NCBI RefSeq assembly: GCF_022267315.1
Contig: NZ_JAIKLE010000013.1
Location: 62,001-126,000 of the forward strand
Direction of reading: 5' to 3'
DNA length: 64,000 bases
From: Maribellus maritimus
GTDB taxonomy: Bacteria; Bacteroidota; Bacteroidia; Bacteroidales; Prolixibacteraceae
Below, piece by piece: positions 1 to 8,906 of this stretch. The notes below the pieces were generated by a model, which searched no databases, had not been told where the DNA came from, and was given only the letters and a program-made list of their open reading frames with translations. Positions within the stretch are counted from its first letter, which is position 1. The number at the start of each line of letters is the position of its first letter. A program made the position numbers and the translations under genes.

Positions 1-44
1 CGCCGGGACGTATCAATAAAGTTTTCTAAAACTATTTGGTATTT

Positions 45-374
45 CTAATGGTGCACATCAAATTGTTTCTGAGCGACTTTATTCATAAATTTTGATGTTA
101 TTTCAGAACCGTTTACTCCGTATGAATCGACAACTAAGCCTCTTTTCCCTGAACTTGTCTGAACCGCATAAACAATACTCATATCAGCTGGATTAGTATT
201 CCCTTCAAACCGATGAAATTCATGAAGTTCAACTTCGCCTGCAATATATCCCTCTTCTTTTCCTTCAACCAGCAAACCATTTTCGTTTATTCTGAAATTA
301 TGAGTATATCCCTGTTCTTTTAGTATTTCTATGGCTTCAACAAGTGTGTCGTAACTATTATTTTTCTTTTTCAT
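45..374 (-). CDS. small conserved Bacteroidota protein, function unknown
   Basis: A protein of about 109 residues with no signal peptide or membrane segment. The sequence is a mixed alpha/beta small domain beginning with a helix (YDTLVEAIEILKEQGY) and continuing with several short strands. The frame is open further upstream, to 443, but the ATG at 372-374 gives the start that fits related short proteins I remember from this phylum. Such proteins are sometimes labelled phosphoribosylpyrophosphate synthetase in databases, yet no PRPP-binding motif is visible, so I do not support that name. It stands alone, at the left edge of the window. Confidence 0.6.
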   Translation of the reverse strand: MKKKNNSYDTLVEAIEILKEQGYTHNFRINENGLLVEGKEEGYIAGEVELHEFHRFEGNTNPADMSIVYAVQTSSGKRGLVVDSYGVNGSEITSKFMNKVAQKQFDVHH

Positions 375-872
375 CTCTTTCGCTTTAGCATTTATATCTA
401 TATTGAAAATATCTTGCCAAGTCGACAAAAAACATATAAACAATTAAATAACAAAACCTTACACCACAAACACACATTAAAAAACAAATTTTTGTGTAGA
501 ATAATTGTCACTCTTTGGGTACTGAAATTCACATATTTATTGCTGTACATTATATTGGTAGGCCCATTTTATAAAAGAATAGCAACAAATGGTTCTGTTT
601 CGCAAATAGTCCAGACGTACACCTATTTAAGCAACCATTTTCAATGTATGGTTTGTTTTGAACACAATTCTCTACATATTGAGTACATAAATCCACATTC
701 CAACAAAAAGCTTCTTTTTGTGAATTCTTTAGGCATAGCAGCAAACAAAAACACTAAACAACTAATAACAAACAACTTACAATCAAACACAAAATCAAAA
801 TCCACTTTTGGCACCATTTTTAATCATTGTAAGAGTGAAAACAATTAATGTGAAATTTTAAAACGAAGTATT
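375..872. other. gene-poor stretch with two doubtful open frames
   Basis: About 500 bases between the small protein on the minus strand and the lipoprotein at 873. It is very AT-rich. One plus-strand frame (414-848, 144 codons) starts inside the leader of the minus-strand gene and encodes a Lys/Asn/Thr-rich sequence with one hydrophobic patch. A 64-codon minus-strand frame overlaps it. Neither resembles a family I know or has a convincing ribosome-binding site. It probably holds promoters for the flanking genes and perhaps decayed sequence. Confidence 0.4.
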
Positions 873-1319
873 ATGAATATGAAAAGGAAAATGACAATCG
901 TACTGGCAATTGTAACTCTGATAGGGAGTGGAATTCTATTTTCATGTCAGAACAGCCAAAAGCAGGATAATAGTTTGGACGACACGCTGGACAAAGCCGA
1001 AGTAAAATTTGAGAAGTTTAAGGAAGATATCGAAGACCTGTCTGAAGACGATCCTAAATTTGTGGATAAACTCGAGAAAAAACTCATTGAATTTGAAAAC
1101 AACATGGAAGAGTTAGGAGAAAATGTAGACGAAGCAGGTGACCAAACTGCTCAAAAATTCAACGACTCTATGGAAAATGTCCGTCAGGAAGCCCGTGAGC
1201 TAAAAAACAAAGTTTCACAGTGGTCAGATAAAACCGGCGACAACATGGAAGAACTTGGCAATGAGATAAAAGAAGATTTTGAAAACTTCAAGGAATCGTT
1301 ACGCGACATTACGACCTAA
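873..1319 (+). CDS. lipoprotein with long coiled-coil helix
   Basis: A 148-residue exported protein. The N-terminus is a basic stretch, a hydrophobic core and a lipobox ending in Phe-Ser-Cys, so Cys25 is the likely lipidated residue. The rest is highly charged and almost entirely helical, rich in Glu, Lys, Asp and Asn with heptad-like spacing, which suggests an extended coiled coil in the periplasm or on the outer membrane. There is no enzymatic motif. A terminator follows directly, so it appears to be a single-gene unit separate from the mscS gene downstream. Function is unknown. Confidence 0.75.
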   Translation: MNMKRKMTIVLAIVTLIGSGILFSCQNSQKQDNSLDDTLDKAEVKFEKFKEDIEDLSEDDPKFVDKLEKKLIEFENNMEELGENVDEAGDQTAQKFNDSMENVRQEARELKNKVSQWSDKTGDNMEELGNEIKEDFENFKESLRDITT

Positions 1320-1338
1320 AATCAACGTTAAACTTTAC

Positions 1339-1367
1339 ATCAGGTTGTTACAGACCTGATTTTTTTT
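1339..1367 (+). terminator. rho-independent terminator
   Basis: A perfect 7-bp stem (ATCAGGT / ACCTGAT) with an 8-base loop is followed by seven T. It lies 19 bases after the lipoprotein stop codon and 10 bases before the mscS start, so it separates the two transcripts at least in part. Confidence 0.85.
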
Positions 1368-1377
1368 CAATTAAAGA

Positions 1378-2289
1378 ATGAATTATTTAGATAACGCATA
1401 TCAGATAATTACGGAAAAAGTAGGAGGTTGGGTAGAGCAAATTGTTTCAATGCTACCCAACTTTGTTATTGCTATTCTCATTCTAATTTTTTTCTATTTA
1501 CTGGCGCGTCTGGCAGCGGCTTTGGTTTCAAAAACCTTATCGCGCTTTTCCGGAAATGTTGCAATAATAAAACTGGTAGTTTCTTTAACCCGGATAGCCA
1601 TAATGGCAGCCGCACTCTTTATCGCACTTGGCATTCTGGAGCTTGAAAAAACGGTTACTTCACTTCTGGCCGGAGTCGGAATTGTTGGTTTAGCTATTGG
1701 ATTTGCATTTAAGGACACCATTGCCAATTTTTTGTCGGGAATTTATATCGCAATTAAGAGTACAGTAAATGTAGGCGATATTGTTGAGTTTGGCGACTAT
1801 TACGGAACAGTAAGTTCTATTGGTTTACGCGCTGTAAAAATACGAACATTCCAGGGCCAGGAAGTAGTTATTCCCAATCGTTTAATATTTGAAGATGTTT
1901 ATACTCATTTTACCATTTATAAGGAACGTCGGATTGATTTAAATGTGGGCGTAAGCTACGGCGAAGATTTACAACATGTGGAGGACATCACACTTTCTGC
2001 AATTAAAAGTATCAGTTCCTTAAAAAAGAACAAACCCATCGATTTATACTATCAGGAATTTGGCGACAGTTCCATAAATTTTGTTGTACGATACTGGGTA
2101 ATATTTGAAAAACAAACCGATTATTTACGTGCCTTAAGCGAAGGGATTAAGAGAATTAAGTCAGCTTACGATAAAAACGATATTACCATACCTTTCCCAA
2201 TCAGAACACTGGACTTTGGGATTAAAGGAGGAAAAACATTAAGTGATGTTTTCTCTTTGAAACAACAATATCTTAAACAAAAAGAATAG
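1378..2289 (+). CDS. mscS: MscS-family mechanosensitive ion channel
   Basis: A 303-residue small-conductance mechanosensitive channel of the inner membrane, which opens on hypo-osmotic shock to release solutes. Hydrophobic segments are at about residues 25-48, 64-86 and 93-125. The third is the Gly/Ala-rich pore helix (GVGIVGLAIGFAFKDTIANF). It is followed by the conserved beta-domain motifs VGDIVEFGDYYGTV (about 132-145) and VVIPNRLI (163-170), then a cytoplasmic alpha/beta domain. Length and domain order are those of the minimal, E. coli MscS-like type. It begins right after the lipoprotein terminator. Confidence 0.93.
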   Translation: MNYLDNAYQIITEKVGGWVEQIVSMLPNFVIAILILIFFYLLARLAAALVSKTLSRFSGNVAIIKLVVSLTRIAIMAAALFIALGILELEKTVTSLLAGVGIVGLAIGFAFKDTIANFLSGIYIAIKSTVNVGDIVEFGDYYGTVSSIGLRAVKIRTFQGQEVVIPNRLIFEDVYTHFTIYKERRIDLNVGVSYGEDLQHVEDITLSAIKSISSLKKNKPIDLYYQEFGDSSINFVVRYWVIFEKQTDYLRALSEGIKRIKSAYDKNDITIPFPIRTLDFGIKGGKTLSDVFSLKQQYLKQKE

Positions 2290-2434
2290 ATTGTAAAAGT
2301 TAAAAAACAATGCTTATAAAGACGGTATCGGTACTATAAAAAGGCTTGAAATACCGAGAGTTACCGAAACTTTTAATCCAATACGTGACAATTGAATATT
2401 TTAGTTATCTAATTATTATTGTCTTCTCATGAAA

Positions 2435-2467
2435 CAAAAAAGTCGCCTCAGAAAAATGAAGCGACTT
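2435..2467 (-). terminator. rho-independent terminator for the TPR gene
   Basis: Read on the minus strand, a 7-bp stem (AAGTCGC / GCGACTT) with a 14-base loop is followed by a T-run. It lies 22 bases beyond the stop codon of the TPR protein. On the plus strand a weaker T-rich tail also follows, so it may additionally limit read-through from mscS. Confidence 0.75.
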
Positions 2468-2488
2468 TCATAATATTTTTTTCTAAAA

Positions 2489-3337
2489 TTAAAGAACAGC
2501 TTTACAAGCGTCAAGTAGTTTTTGTGCGTTGGCATTTGAAGCATCCAGATTTTTTGCCTTTTCCAGAACGTCAACAGCTGCCTGAAATTCAGTTTTGGCT
2601 TTGTTCACTTCTGCAGTATAAGCATCGTCTGCCGTAGTCATAGCTCCATCGTTAACTTTCTGGTTTGCAGCGCTTAAAATAGCAGCTCCTTTTTTATACA
2701 ATTCATTTCCTTCTGAAACATACACATTTGCCAAAGCTGATGTAATTTTGTCATCTCCCGGGAATTTTTCTGCTCCTTCAACCAAAGCCGCTTTGTATTC
2801 ATCATCCTTGTCTTGTTTTTTTAAAACAACTGCTTTATAGTATTGGGCTGTTTCGCCTTTGTATCCGTTTTCAACAGATTTACCGAACAACTCAATTGCC
2901 TTGTCCAGCATATTTCCACGGTATGCAGCAATGGCCGCATTATAAACCAAATCTTTTGAATCTTCTTCTGAAGTGGCAATTGCCTGTTCAAAAGAGCCGA
3001 CTGCATTGGAATAGTCTTTTTTATCAAGATAAGCCAAAGCCTTATATTCGTGTGATTTAGAAACATTTGTTCCTTGTTCTATCGCCTTATCCAAGTATTT
3101 AACTGCACCCTCAACATTTCCTGCTTTATAAGCTGCAAATCCAATATTAAAATTAATGGCATCATCTACCTGAACATCTCCAAGATTGTTCATGGCATCA
3201 TCATACAATTCAAAAGCTTTTGCATAATCCTGAGCTTTTAAAGCCTCATTTGCCTGGTTAATTTTTTCCGCCGCATCCTGGGCAAACGAAAATACGGTAA
3301 AACAAATTCCGACAACTAATAATACTACTCGTTTCAT
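2489..3337 (-). CDS. secreted tetratricopeptide-repeat protein
   Basis: A 282-residue protein with a cleavable signal peptide (residues 1-20, ending Phe-Ala-Gln) and no lipobox, so it is probably periplasmic. From about residue 25 to 200 it consists of TPR units with the usual Ala-Gly-Asn-Ala spacing (for example NIGFAAYKAGNVEGAVKYLD and EYKALAYLDKKDYSNAVGSF). The C-terminal 80 residues are an Ala/Lys-rich helical region. TPR proteins act as protein-protein scaffolds, and no partner is evident here. It has its own terminator and faces away from the next gene by about 200 bases. Confidence 0.85.
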   Translation of the reverse strand: MKRVVLLVVGICFTVFSFAQDAAEKINQANEALKAQDYAKAFELYDDAMNNLGDVQVDDAINFNIGFAAYKAGNVEGAVKYLDKAIEQGTNVSKSHEYKALAYLDKKDYSNAVGSFEQAIATSEEDSKDLVYNAAIAAYRGNMLDKAIELFGKSVENGYKGETAQYYKAVVLKKQDKDDEYKAALVEGAEKFPGDDKITSALANVYVSEGNELYKKGAAILSAANQKVNDGAMTTADDAYTAEVNKAKTEFQAAVDVLEKAKNLDASNANAQKLLDACKAVL

Positions 3338-3549
3338 CTTTTAGTTTTTCATTTAATTTATTTATACTATTTCAATTTATTTTAATCAATTTTTTCATCA
3401 AGCTTCCAAAAATAACAATTATGAATTAAAAACCTAAAACTTATTTATAAGATTAATGATTTGATTGACACGATGTTGTGATAATCAAAAATTTCGCCAT
3501 TCTATTTGGAGTCAATTTTAAACAACCAACTAAACAAAATGATAAACCC

Positions 3550-3831
3550 TTAAGGATTAAACATTTCGGGGTTCCAAAAGTTTATAATATTTTGAATAAA
3601 ATGAAGATTGTTTTGTGCTTCCTGGTTATTTTCATCTAAATCCAAAACTTTATTAAATGCATTAATCGCCTCACCCCAATTTTGAAATTTTTGTTCCAAC
3701 TTACCTTTTATCATCCAGTATTCAACCGTTTCAACCGTTTCTATTTTTTTGAATTCTTCCCTGGCTTCTTCCGTCTTTTCTCGTTTAATTAAATCAAGAA
3801 CAAACTGCAATTTTTTATCCATATCAGACAT
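3550..3831 (-). CDS. small cytoplasmic TPR protein
   Basis: A 93-residue protein without a signal peptide. It has a helical hairpin, then one clear TPR unit around residues 46-78 (WGEAINAFNKVLDLDENNQEA), and a C-terminal tail rich in Asn, Pro and Phe. Its ATG overlaps the stop codon of the glycerate kinase gene by one base (TAATG), so the two are translationally coupled and co-transcribed. The function is unknown. A role beside glycerate kinase is suggested only by coupling. Confidence 0.75.
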   Translation of the reverse strand: MSDMDKKLQFVLDLIKREKTEEAREEFKKIETVETVEYWMIKGKLEQKFQNWGEAINAFNKVLDLDENNQEAQNNLHFIQNIINFWNPEMFNP

Positions 3832-4943
3832 TATGACCGTAACTTCTGTATCAGTTTTGCCAACTCATAAGAAAAGTTATACACCAGCTCACCGGCATTT
3901 TTCATAGCAAACTCCAATGTCGTTGGTCCGTTAACCAAACTAAAAATACCATCAAAAGCTTTTGAAGCCTGATGTTCCGTTTTCCCGGCTATGGCAAATA
4001 CTGGTTTATTATATTTTCGGCTCATCTTTGCCACAGCAAAAGGAGCTTTATTGTTTAAGGTCTGGCTATCCAACTTTCCTTCTCCCGTTACTACAATATC
4101 TGCCCATTTTACATCCTCTTTAAAATTTATTTGTGATAAAATAAAATCGGCACCCGGAACAATTTCAGCATTAAAAAAAGCCATAAGCGGCACTGCTATT
4201 CCACCCGCAGCTCCGGCCCCTTTAACATTTGAATAATTAATGCCTGTTTGTTTTTGAATAACTTCCGACCAATTTTCCAAGCCCTTTTCAAGTTGCGGAA
4301 CCATCTCTTCACTTGCCCCTTTTTGCGGACCAAAAACATTTGCTGCACCTTTTTCGCCCAACAAAGGGTTATCAACATCACAAATTATTTTTACGGATAT
4401 ATTTTCAGGAATTTCGGGTGTAATAATTTTCTGTATGGCTTGTAAATTTTCCCCATTTCCTGCCAAAACATTCTCATTTTCATCAAGAAGTTTAAACCCC
4501 AATGCCTCCATCATTCCGGTTCCTCCATCCACTGTGGCACTGCCCCCTATTGCTAAAAAAACCTTGGTGCACCCCTTATTGAATACTGCATCAGCTATTA
4601 ACTCCCCCGTTCCGTAAGTTGATGCCTTCATCGGATTTAACTGGCTGCTTTCAACCATTTTCATCCCCGAAGCATCAGCCATTTCAATAATTGCAATTTC
4701 TCCGGAAATACAATATTTTGATTTTATTTTTTTTCCCAGTGGGCCTATAACGTCGATGTCAATTTCAGTTGCTTCTAAATTTCGCCGCAAGACTTCACCT
4801 GTAAAATCGCCTCCATCGGCAACCGGTGCTTTTCGTATATCAAAGCCGGGGGAACAGTCATAAAATGCTTTTTCAATTGAGTCAGCAAAATCAAAAGCGT
4901 TAAGGCTCCCCTTCATTGAATTTGGTGCAATAAGTATTTTCAT
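3831..4943 (-). CDS. glycerate 2-kinase (GlxK/GarK family)
   Basis: A 370-residue enzyme that phosphorylates D-glycerate to 2-phosphoglycerate with ATP, linking glyoxylate, glucarate or serine breakdown to glycolysis. It begins with the family signature KILIAPNSMKGSLNA (residues 2-16) and carries PVADGGDFTGE (about 40-50), GGSATVDGGTGMMEALGF (about 133-150) and the Gly/Ala-rich GAGAAGGIAVPL segment. Length matches class I bacterial kinases. No glyoxylate carboligase or tartronate semialdehyde reductase gene is next to it. It forms a coupled pair with the small TPR gene downstream. Confidence 0.92.
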   Translation of the reverse strand: MKILIAPNSMKGSLNAFDFADSIEKAFYDCSPGFDIRKAPVADGGDFTGEVLRRNLEATEIDIDVIGPLGKKIKSKYCISGEIAIIEMADASGMKMVESSQLNPMKASTYGTGELIADAVFNKGCTKVFLAIGGSATVDGGTGMMEALGFKLLDENENVLAGNGENLQAIQKIITPEIPENISVKIICDVDNPLLGEKGAANVFGPQKGASEEMVPQLEKGLENWSEVIQKQTGINYSNVKGAGAAGGIAVPLMAFFNAEIVPGADFILSQINFKEDVKWADIVVTGEGKLDSQTLNNKAPFAVAKMSRKYNKPVFAIAGKTEHQASKAFDGIFSLVNGPTTLEFAMKNAGELVYNFSYELAKLIQKLRS

Positions 4944-5072
4944 TCGTATAGATTACAATTCATATTTGTACCCTCGGATCAATATAAAAATAATATCTTT
5001 TTTATTTTTGTCTTTGCAAAATATGCAAATGTAATTCACTTTATTCCTTTTTCATTTTCACCGATATTCGTT

Positions 5073-7274
5073 CTATTTTTCACCACGGCTAACAGAAATT
5101 ACGCCCTTTACTTTTTTGAGTTTATGAATTAAAAATTCAAGATGATCCAGATTATAAACCAGAACTTTTAGTACACCTTCAAAGTTCCCTTTATCCGATT
5201 CGATATTAATGGACCTCATCTGTGTTCCTATGTCTTTCGCAATAATATGTGATATTTCAGAAACAATTCCTAACTCATCGGTTCCTGAAATATATAACGT
5301 TGCAAGAAAAGACCCCTGATTTGCATTTGCTTCATCCCGCCACCGGGTTTTGATAATTCGATACGGATACCTTTCTTTCATTTGTAAAGCATTCGGACAA
5401 CTTTTCCGATGAATTTTTATACCTTCTTTTATACTCACAAATCCAAAAATAGGATCACCAAAAACAGGATTACAACAGGGTGCCAGTTTGTAATTTAGAT
5501 TTTTAAGATTGTTATCGATAACTAAAAAATCATCACCTCCTTCAAAAGCCAGATCTTTTACCTCGCTTTTTGGCAACAACTCTTCGAGCGTCCTTTTGGC
5601 GCTCTCCTCCTCCGCAACTTTCTCTGTAAAAAGCGACTTTATATCCAGCGGATCGATTTTTTCGGTAGCGATATCATAATACAAATCAGCTGCAAGCTTA
5701 AAACCGTAATTTTTAAGCATTTTTCGGATTGCCTCGTCACTTAATTCAATTTTCCAATTTTTAAATTTCCGGGCCAAAATTTCCTTTCCGAGTGCTGCCT
5801 GTCTGCTACGTTCTTCATTTAAACTTGCTTTTACTCTGCTTTTGGCTTTTGATGTTACCAAGAAATCAAGCCAGTCCATTTTCGGATTTTGGTTGTTCGA
5901 TGTATCAATCGAAATCTGGTCTCCGTTTTTCAGCTTATACTTCAGCGTTACTTTTTTCCCGTTTACTCTTCCTCCCACGCAATGATCTCCCAGTTCGGAA
6001 TGTATCTCATAAGCAAAATCAAGCATCGTTGCACCTTGCGGTAATTTTTTCAAATCTCCTTTTGGTGTAAAAACAAAAATCTCGTCGCTGTAAATATCAA
6101 TTCTAAACTGATCGATAAAATCCACTACGTTTAATTCCGGATTTTCCAGGATATCCCGAATTCCGGCCAACCACCCATCAAAGTTCGAACTGTCTTTTCC
6201 TCCTTTGTATCTCCAGTGTGCTGCCAGTCCTTTCTCGGCTATTTCGTCCATCCGCCTTGTGCGAATCTGAATCTCCACCCACTTTCCCTGCGGCCCCATC
6301 ACCGTTGTGTGTAACGATTCATACCCATTCGATTTTGGAATTGTTATCCAGTCGCGCAATCGCTCTGTATTGGCCTGATATTCTTCCGTTACAAATGAAT
6401 AAGCTGTCCAGCAGTCCGATTTTTCATCCTCAGGCTTTGAATCCAAAATAACACGAATGGCAAACAAATCCATTACCTCGTCGAAAGAGACATTTTTTTT
6501 GTGCATTTTATTCCAAATGGAAAAAACGGACTTTGTACGTGCCTTCATCGAAAAGTTAAGCCCGCGCTTTTTTAGTTTCTTTTCAACTGGTTTTACAAAC
6601 TCCGCAACAAAATTTGCCCGTTCATTTTCTGTTTCTTTTAACCTGGTTAAAACATAATTATAGGCTTCAGGCTTTTGGTATTTTAAGCATAAATCCTGCA
6701 ATTCTGAATTTATTGCATACAATCCCAGACGATGCGCCAAAGGAGCATACAAATGAGAAGTCTCGCTTACAAGACGTTCACGACTTTCCGAATCATAAAT
6801 ATCAAGATTACGCATTACCTGCAGGCGATCGGCAATTTTAATAATAATAACACGCACATCGCCGGCAAGCGCAAGCAAGAGTTTCCTGTAATTCTCGGAA
6901 TGTAAATCGACCGTATCAGTTCCCAGGGCATTTATTTTTGCCATCCCGTTAAGGATAGAGTATACAGATTCGCCAAAGTTTTCTTCTATCTCTTCCCGGG
7001 TGGCCTTTCTTTCCAGCCCGGCGTACATTACGTTATGCAACAATCCAGTCACCACAGAGTCAATTCCCATACCAATTTCAGTAGCCACTATTGTAGCCAC
7101 ATCAATAGAATGATTTAAAATAACTTCACCCGAGTTAAAAGTCTCCTCTCCGAGTAACGACTGAGCAAATTGAAAAGCTTTTTCAATTTTTGACGTGGCA
7201 TCGTCATCCCAACCTATCCTGAAAAAATCTTTCAGATATATGTATCTCGTGTATATTTGTTCTTTTACTTCCAT
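5073..7274 (-). CDS. relA: long RelA/SpoT homologue, probably synthetase-only
   Basis: A 733-residue (p)ppGpp synthetase of the stringent response. Domain order: HD hydrolase-like domain (about 25-200), synthetase (about 235-360), TGS (about 395-455), helical domain, zinc-binding segment with Cys600, Cys601, His622 and Cys626, and a C-terminal ACT domain (about 655-730). The synthetase keeps the metal and catalytic acids (Asp269, Glu334) and the YESLHTTV motif, with RLRD (305-308) at the RxKD/ExDD site. In the hydrolase domain the HDxxED motif has become HNVMYA (80-85), and the Asn of the ADRLHN motif is Val153. Hydrolysis is therefore probably lost. It is preceded by the ferritin terminator. 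Confidence 0.93.
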   Translation of the reverse strand: MEVKEQIYTRYIYLKDFFRIGWDDDATSKIEKAFQFAQSLLGEETFNSGEVILNHSIDVATIVATEIGMGIDSVVTGLLHNVMYAGLERKATREEIEENFGESVYSILNGMAKINALGTDTVDLHSENYRKLLLALAGDVRVIIIKIADRLQVMRNLDIYDSESRERLVSETSHLYAPLAHRLGLYAINSELQDLCLKYQKPEAYNYVLTRLKETENERANFVAEFVKPVEKKLKKRGLNFSMKARTKSVFSIWNKMHKKNVSFDEVMDLFAIRVILDSKPEDEKSDCWTAYSFVTEEYQANTERLRDWITIPKSNGYESLHTTVMGPQGKWVEIQIRTRRMDEIAEKGLAAHWRYKGGKDSSNFDGWLAGIRDILENPELNVVDFIDQFRIDIYSDEIFVFTPKGDLKKLPQGATMLDFAYEIHSELGDHCVGGRVNGKKVTLKYKLKNGDQISIDTSNNQNPKMDWLDFLVTSKAKSRVKASLNEERSRQAALGKEILARKFKNWKIELSDEAIRKMLKNYGFKLAADLYYDIATEKIDPLDIKSLFTEKVAEEESAKRTLEELLPKSEVKDLAFEGGDDFLVIDNNLKNLNYKLAPCCNPVFGDPIFGFVSIKEGIKIHRKSCPNALQMKERYPYRIIKTRWRDEANANQGSFLATLYISGTDELGIVSEISHIIAKDIGTQMRSINIESDKGNFEGVLKVLVYNLDHLEFLIHKLKKVKGVISVSRGEK

Positions 7275-7281
7275 TTATTAA

Positions 7282-7310
7282 CAAAAAAAAGGCTGCAAAA
7301 GAGCAGCCTT
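7282..7310 (-). terminator. rho-independent terminator for ferritin
   Basis: On the minus strand an 8-bp perfect stem (AAGGCTGC / GCAGCCTT) with a 6-base loop is followed by a run of T. It lies between the ferritin stop codon and the relA start and would insulate the two. Confidence 0.88.
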
Positions 7311-7335
7311 CCCGTAAAATATATGTCTACTTTAT

Positions 7336-7851
7336 CTATTCTGCTCCTTGTGTTTCGTCAACAAATTTACGCTGACGCAATTCACGATCCAACATAAAAA
7401 TACCATTCCCCTGTCCGTTAATCAACTTTAATGTATCCAGCATTTCCTCAACATTCGCTTCTTCTTCTACTTGCTCGTCAACAAACCATTGTAAAAAACT
7501 TTGAGTTGCATGGTCGCGTTCTTCAGCTGCAATATCAACCAGGTCGTTTATCAAACCCGTTACATGTTGTTCGTGCGCCAACGTTTTTTCAACTACGGCA
7601 ATAATCCCATCAAATTCAGTATCCACTTGAGCAATAGCTTTTATCACTGCTTTTCCTCCACGCTCATTCACATAATTAAATATTTTGTTGGCATGAGTCA
7701 ATTCTTCCTGATACTGAACATACATCCAGTTGGCAAAGCCAGGCAAGCCTTTATCATTAAACCAGGCAGACATTGAAAGATATAATAAAGCTGAATATTG
7801 TTCTGCATTAATCTGTTCGTTCAGCGCATTAAGCATTTTTTCTTTTAACAT
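7336..7851 (-). CDS. ftnA: non-haem ferritin (FtnA type)
   Basis: A 171-residue iron-storage protein that oxidises Fe(II) and mineralises it inside a 24-subunit cytoplasmic shell. The ferroxidase residues match bacterial FtnA exactly by position: Glu17, Glu50, His53, Glu94, Gln127 and Glu130. The four-helix bundle pattern is intact and the length is typical. It is a single-gene unit with its own terminator. A second storage protein of the bacterioferritin type is encoded at 22645, so the organism has both kinds. Confidence 0.95.
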   Translation of the reverse strand: MLKEKMLNALNEQINAEQYSALLYLSMSAWFNDKGLPGFANWMYVQYQEELTHANKIFNYVNERGGKAVIKAIAQVDTEFDGIIAVVEKTLAHEQHVTGLINDLVDIAAEERDHATQSFLQWFVDEQVEEEANVEEMLDTLKLINGQGNGIFMLDRELRQRKFVDETQGAE

Positions 7852-8082
7852 GACTTTTCGTTTTTCAATTTGGTTAAAAATAGAAAAATACGACGAGATA
7901 GAAAAGAGTATGTTTCAAATTTGACTTTTTGTTCACATAAAACTCACAGCGTATGAATGACTATATACTCAGCACCGATCGCAAATAGTAATCTTTGGTT
8001 AATGTTGTGCAAATAATTTTTTTTTTCATCTCTTTACCGAACTTTCATTAACTTAACCGACGAAACTAAAAGCTAAACCAAC

Positions 8083-8874
8083 ATGAAACAACTTGTAAAA
8101 AACGTTCTGCTGATTTCCATAGCCATATTTGTATATCCATGTTTTACAAATGCACAAAATATTCAAAAAGAAAAAACCGGAGCGGGGATAAAAGCGCCAA
8201 AATCTGCTGAGATTCTTTTTGATGGTTCCCGGGAAATGCTTGATAAAAAATGGACCTACTGGGAAGGGCCGCGTTTTTCTGCTGAATTACCAATAAAATG
8301 GAAAATAGAAAAAGATCCGTTAGAAAAGGGAACGGTTGTAAATAGTAAGGATCCGGCAGCAGATGGAGGTTTATACGGGGCAGCAGATATTGTTACTAAA
8401 AAGAAATATCGTGATTTCAGGCTACACGTTGAATTCCTGATAAAAAAACAGGGAGGAAACAGCGGTGTATATTTACAAAACCGCTACGAAATACAAATTC
8501 TTGACGGAGACACTACCCGGCATGGTTTAGGTGCGGTGATCAACGAAACGGAATCTCCGTATTTTGCTTATAACGGAGTTGGAAAATGGAACGCATACGA
8601 TATCAAATTCAGGGCTGCCCGTTTTGAAAACGGAAAGCGGACAGAAAAAGCACTGGTTACGATGTATTTCAATGGACAAAAAGTACATACTAATGTTCCC
8701 ATCAACCAGGTTTGGGGCGGTCCAAATTCAGGCATCGACGGTGGAAATGATGGCGGGAAGGGAATTACTGATACTCCGGGTGGAATAAAATTACAGGCGG
8801 AAGGTCATGAAGTTTTATATCGTAATATTTGGATAGAAGAACTTACAATTGAAAATTTCGATACTGATTTTTAA
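8083..8874 (+). CDS. secreted DUF1080 (3-keto-disaccharide hydrolase-like) protein
   Basis: A 263-residue exported protein with a signal peptide (about 1-25, ending Thr-Asn-Ala-Gln). The body is a concanavalin-like beta-sandwich of the DUF1080 family. Visible landmarks are EILFDGSREM near residue 45, then FRLHVEFLIKKQGGNSGVYLQ and YEIQILD, the family core, and a terminal IWIEELTIE strand. Family members have been linked to 3-keto-glycoside cleavage and other glycan binding or hydrolysis, and the substrate here cannot be read. It is followed after 32 bases by an esterase gene, and both end at a shared terminator. Confidence 0.85.
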   Translation: MKQLVKNVLLISIAIFVYPCFTNAQNIQKEKTGAGIKAPKSAEILFDGSREMLDKKWTYWEGPRFSAELPIKWKIEKDPLEKGTVVNSKDPAADGGLYGAADIVTKKKYRDFRLHVEFLIKKQGGNSGVYLQNRYEIQILDGDTTRHGLGAVINETESPYFAYNGVGKWNAYDIKFRAARFENGKRTEKALVTMYFNGQKVHTNVPINQVWGGPNSGIDGGNDGGKGITDTPGGIKLQAEGHEVLYRNIWIEELTIENFDTDF

Positions 8875-8906
8875 CCATTTTATCAATCAAACTAAAATTT
8901 AAAAAC

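Noticed and set aside
414-848. 144-codon plus-strand frame
   Set aside because: Low-complexity Lys/Asn/Thr content, starts opposite another gene's leader, no recognisable domain.
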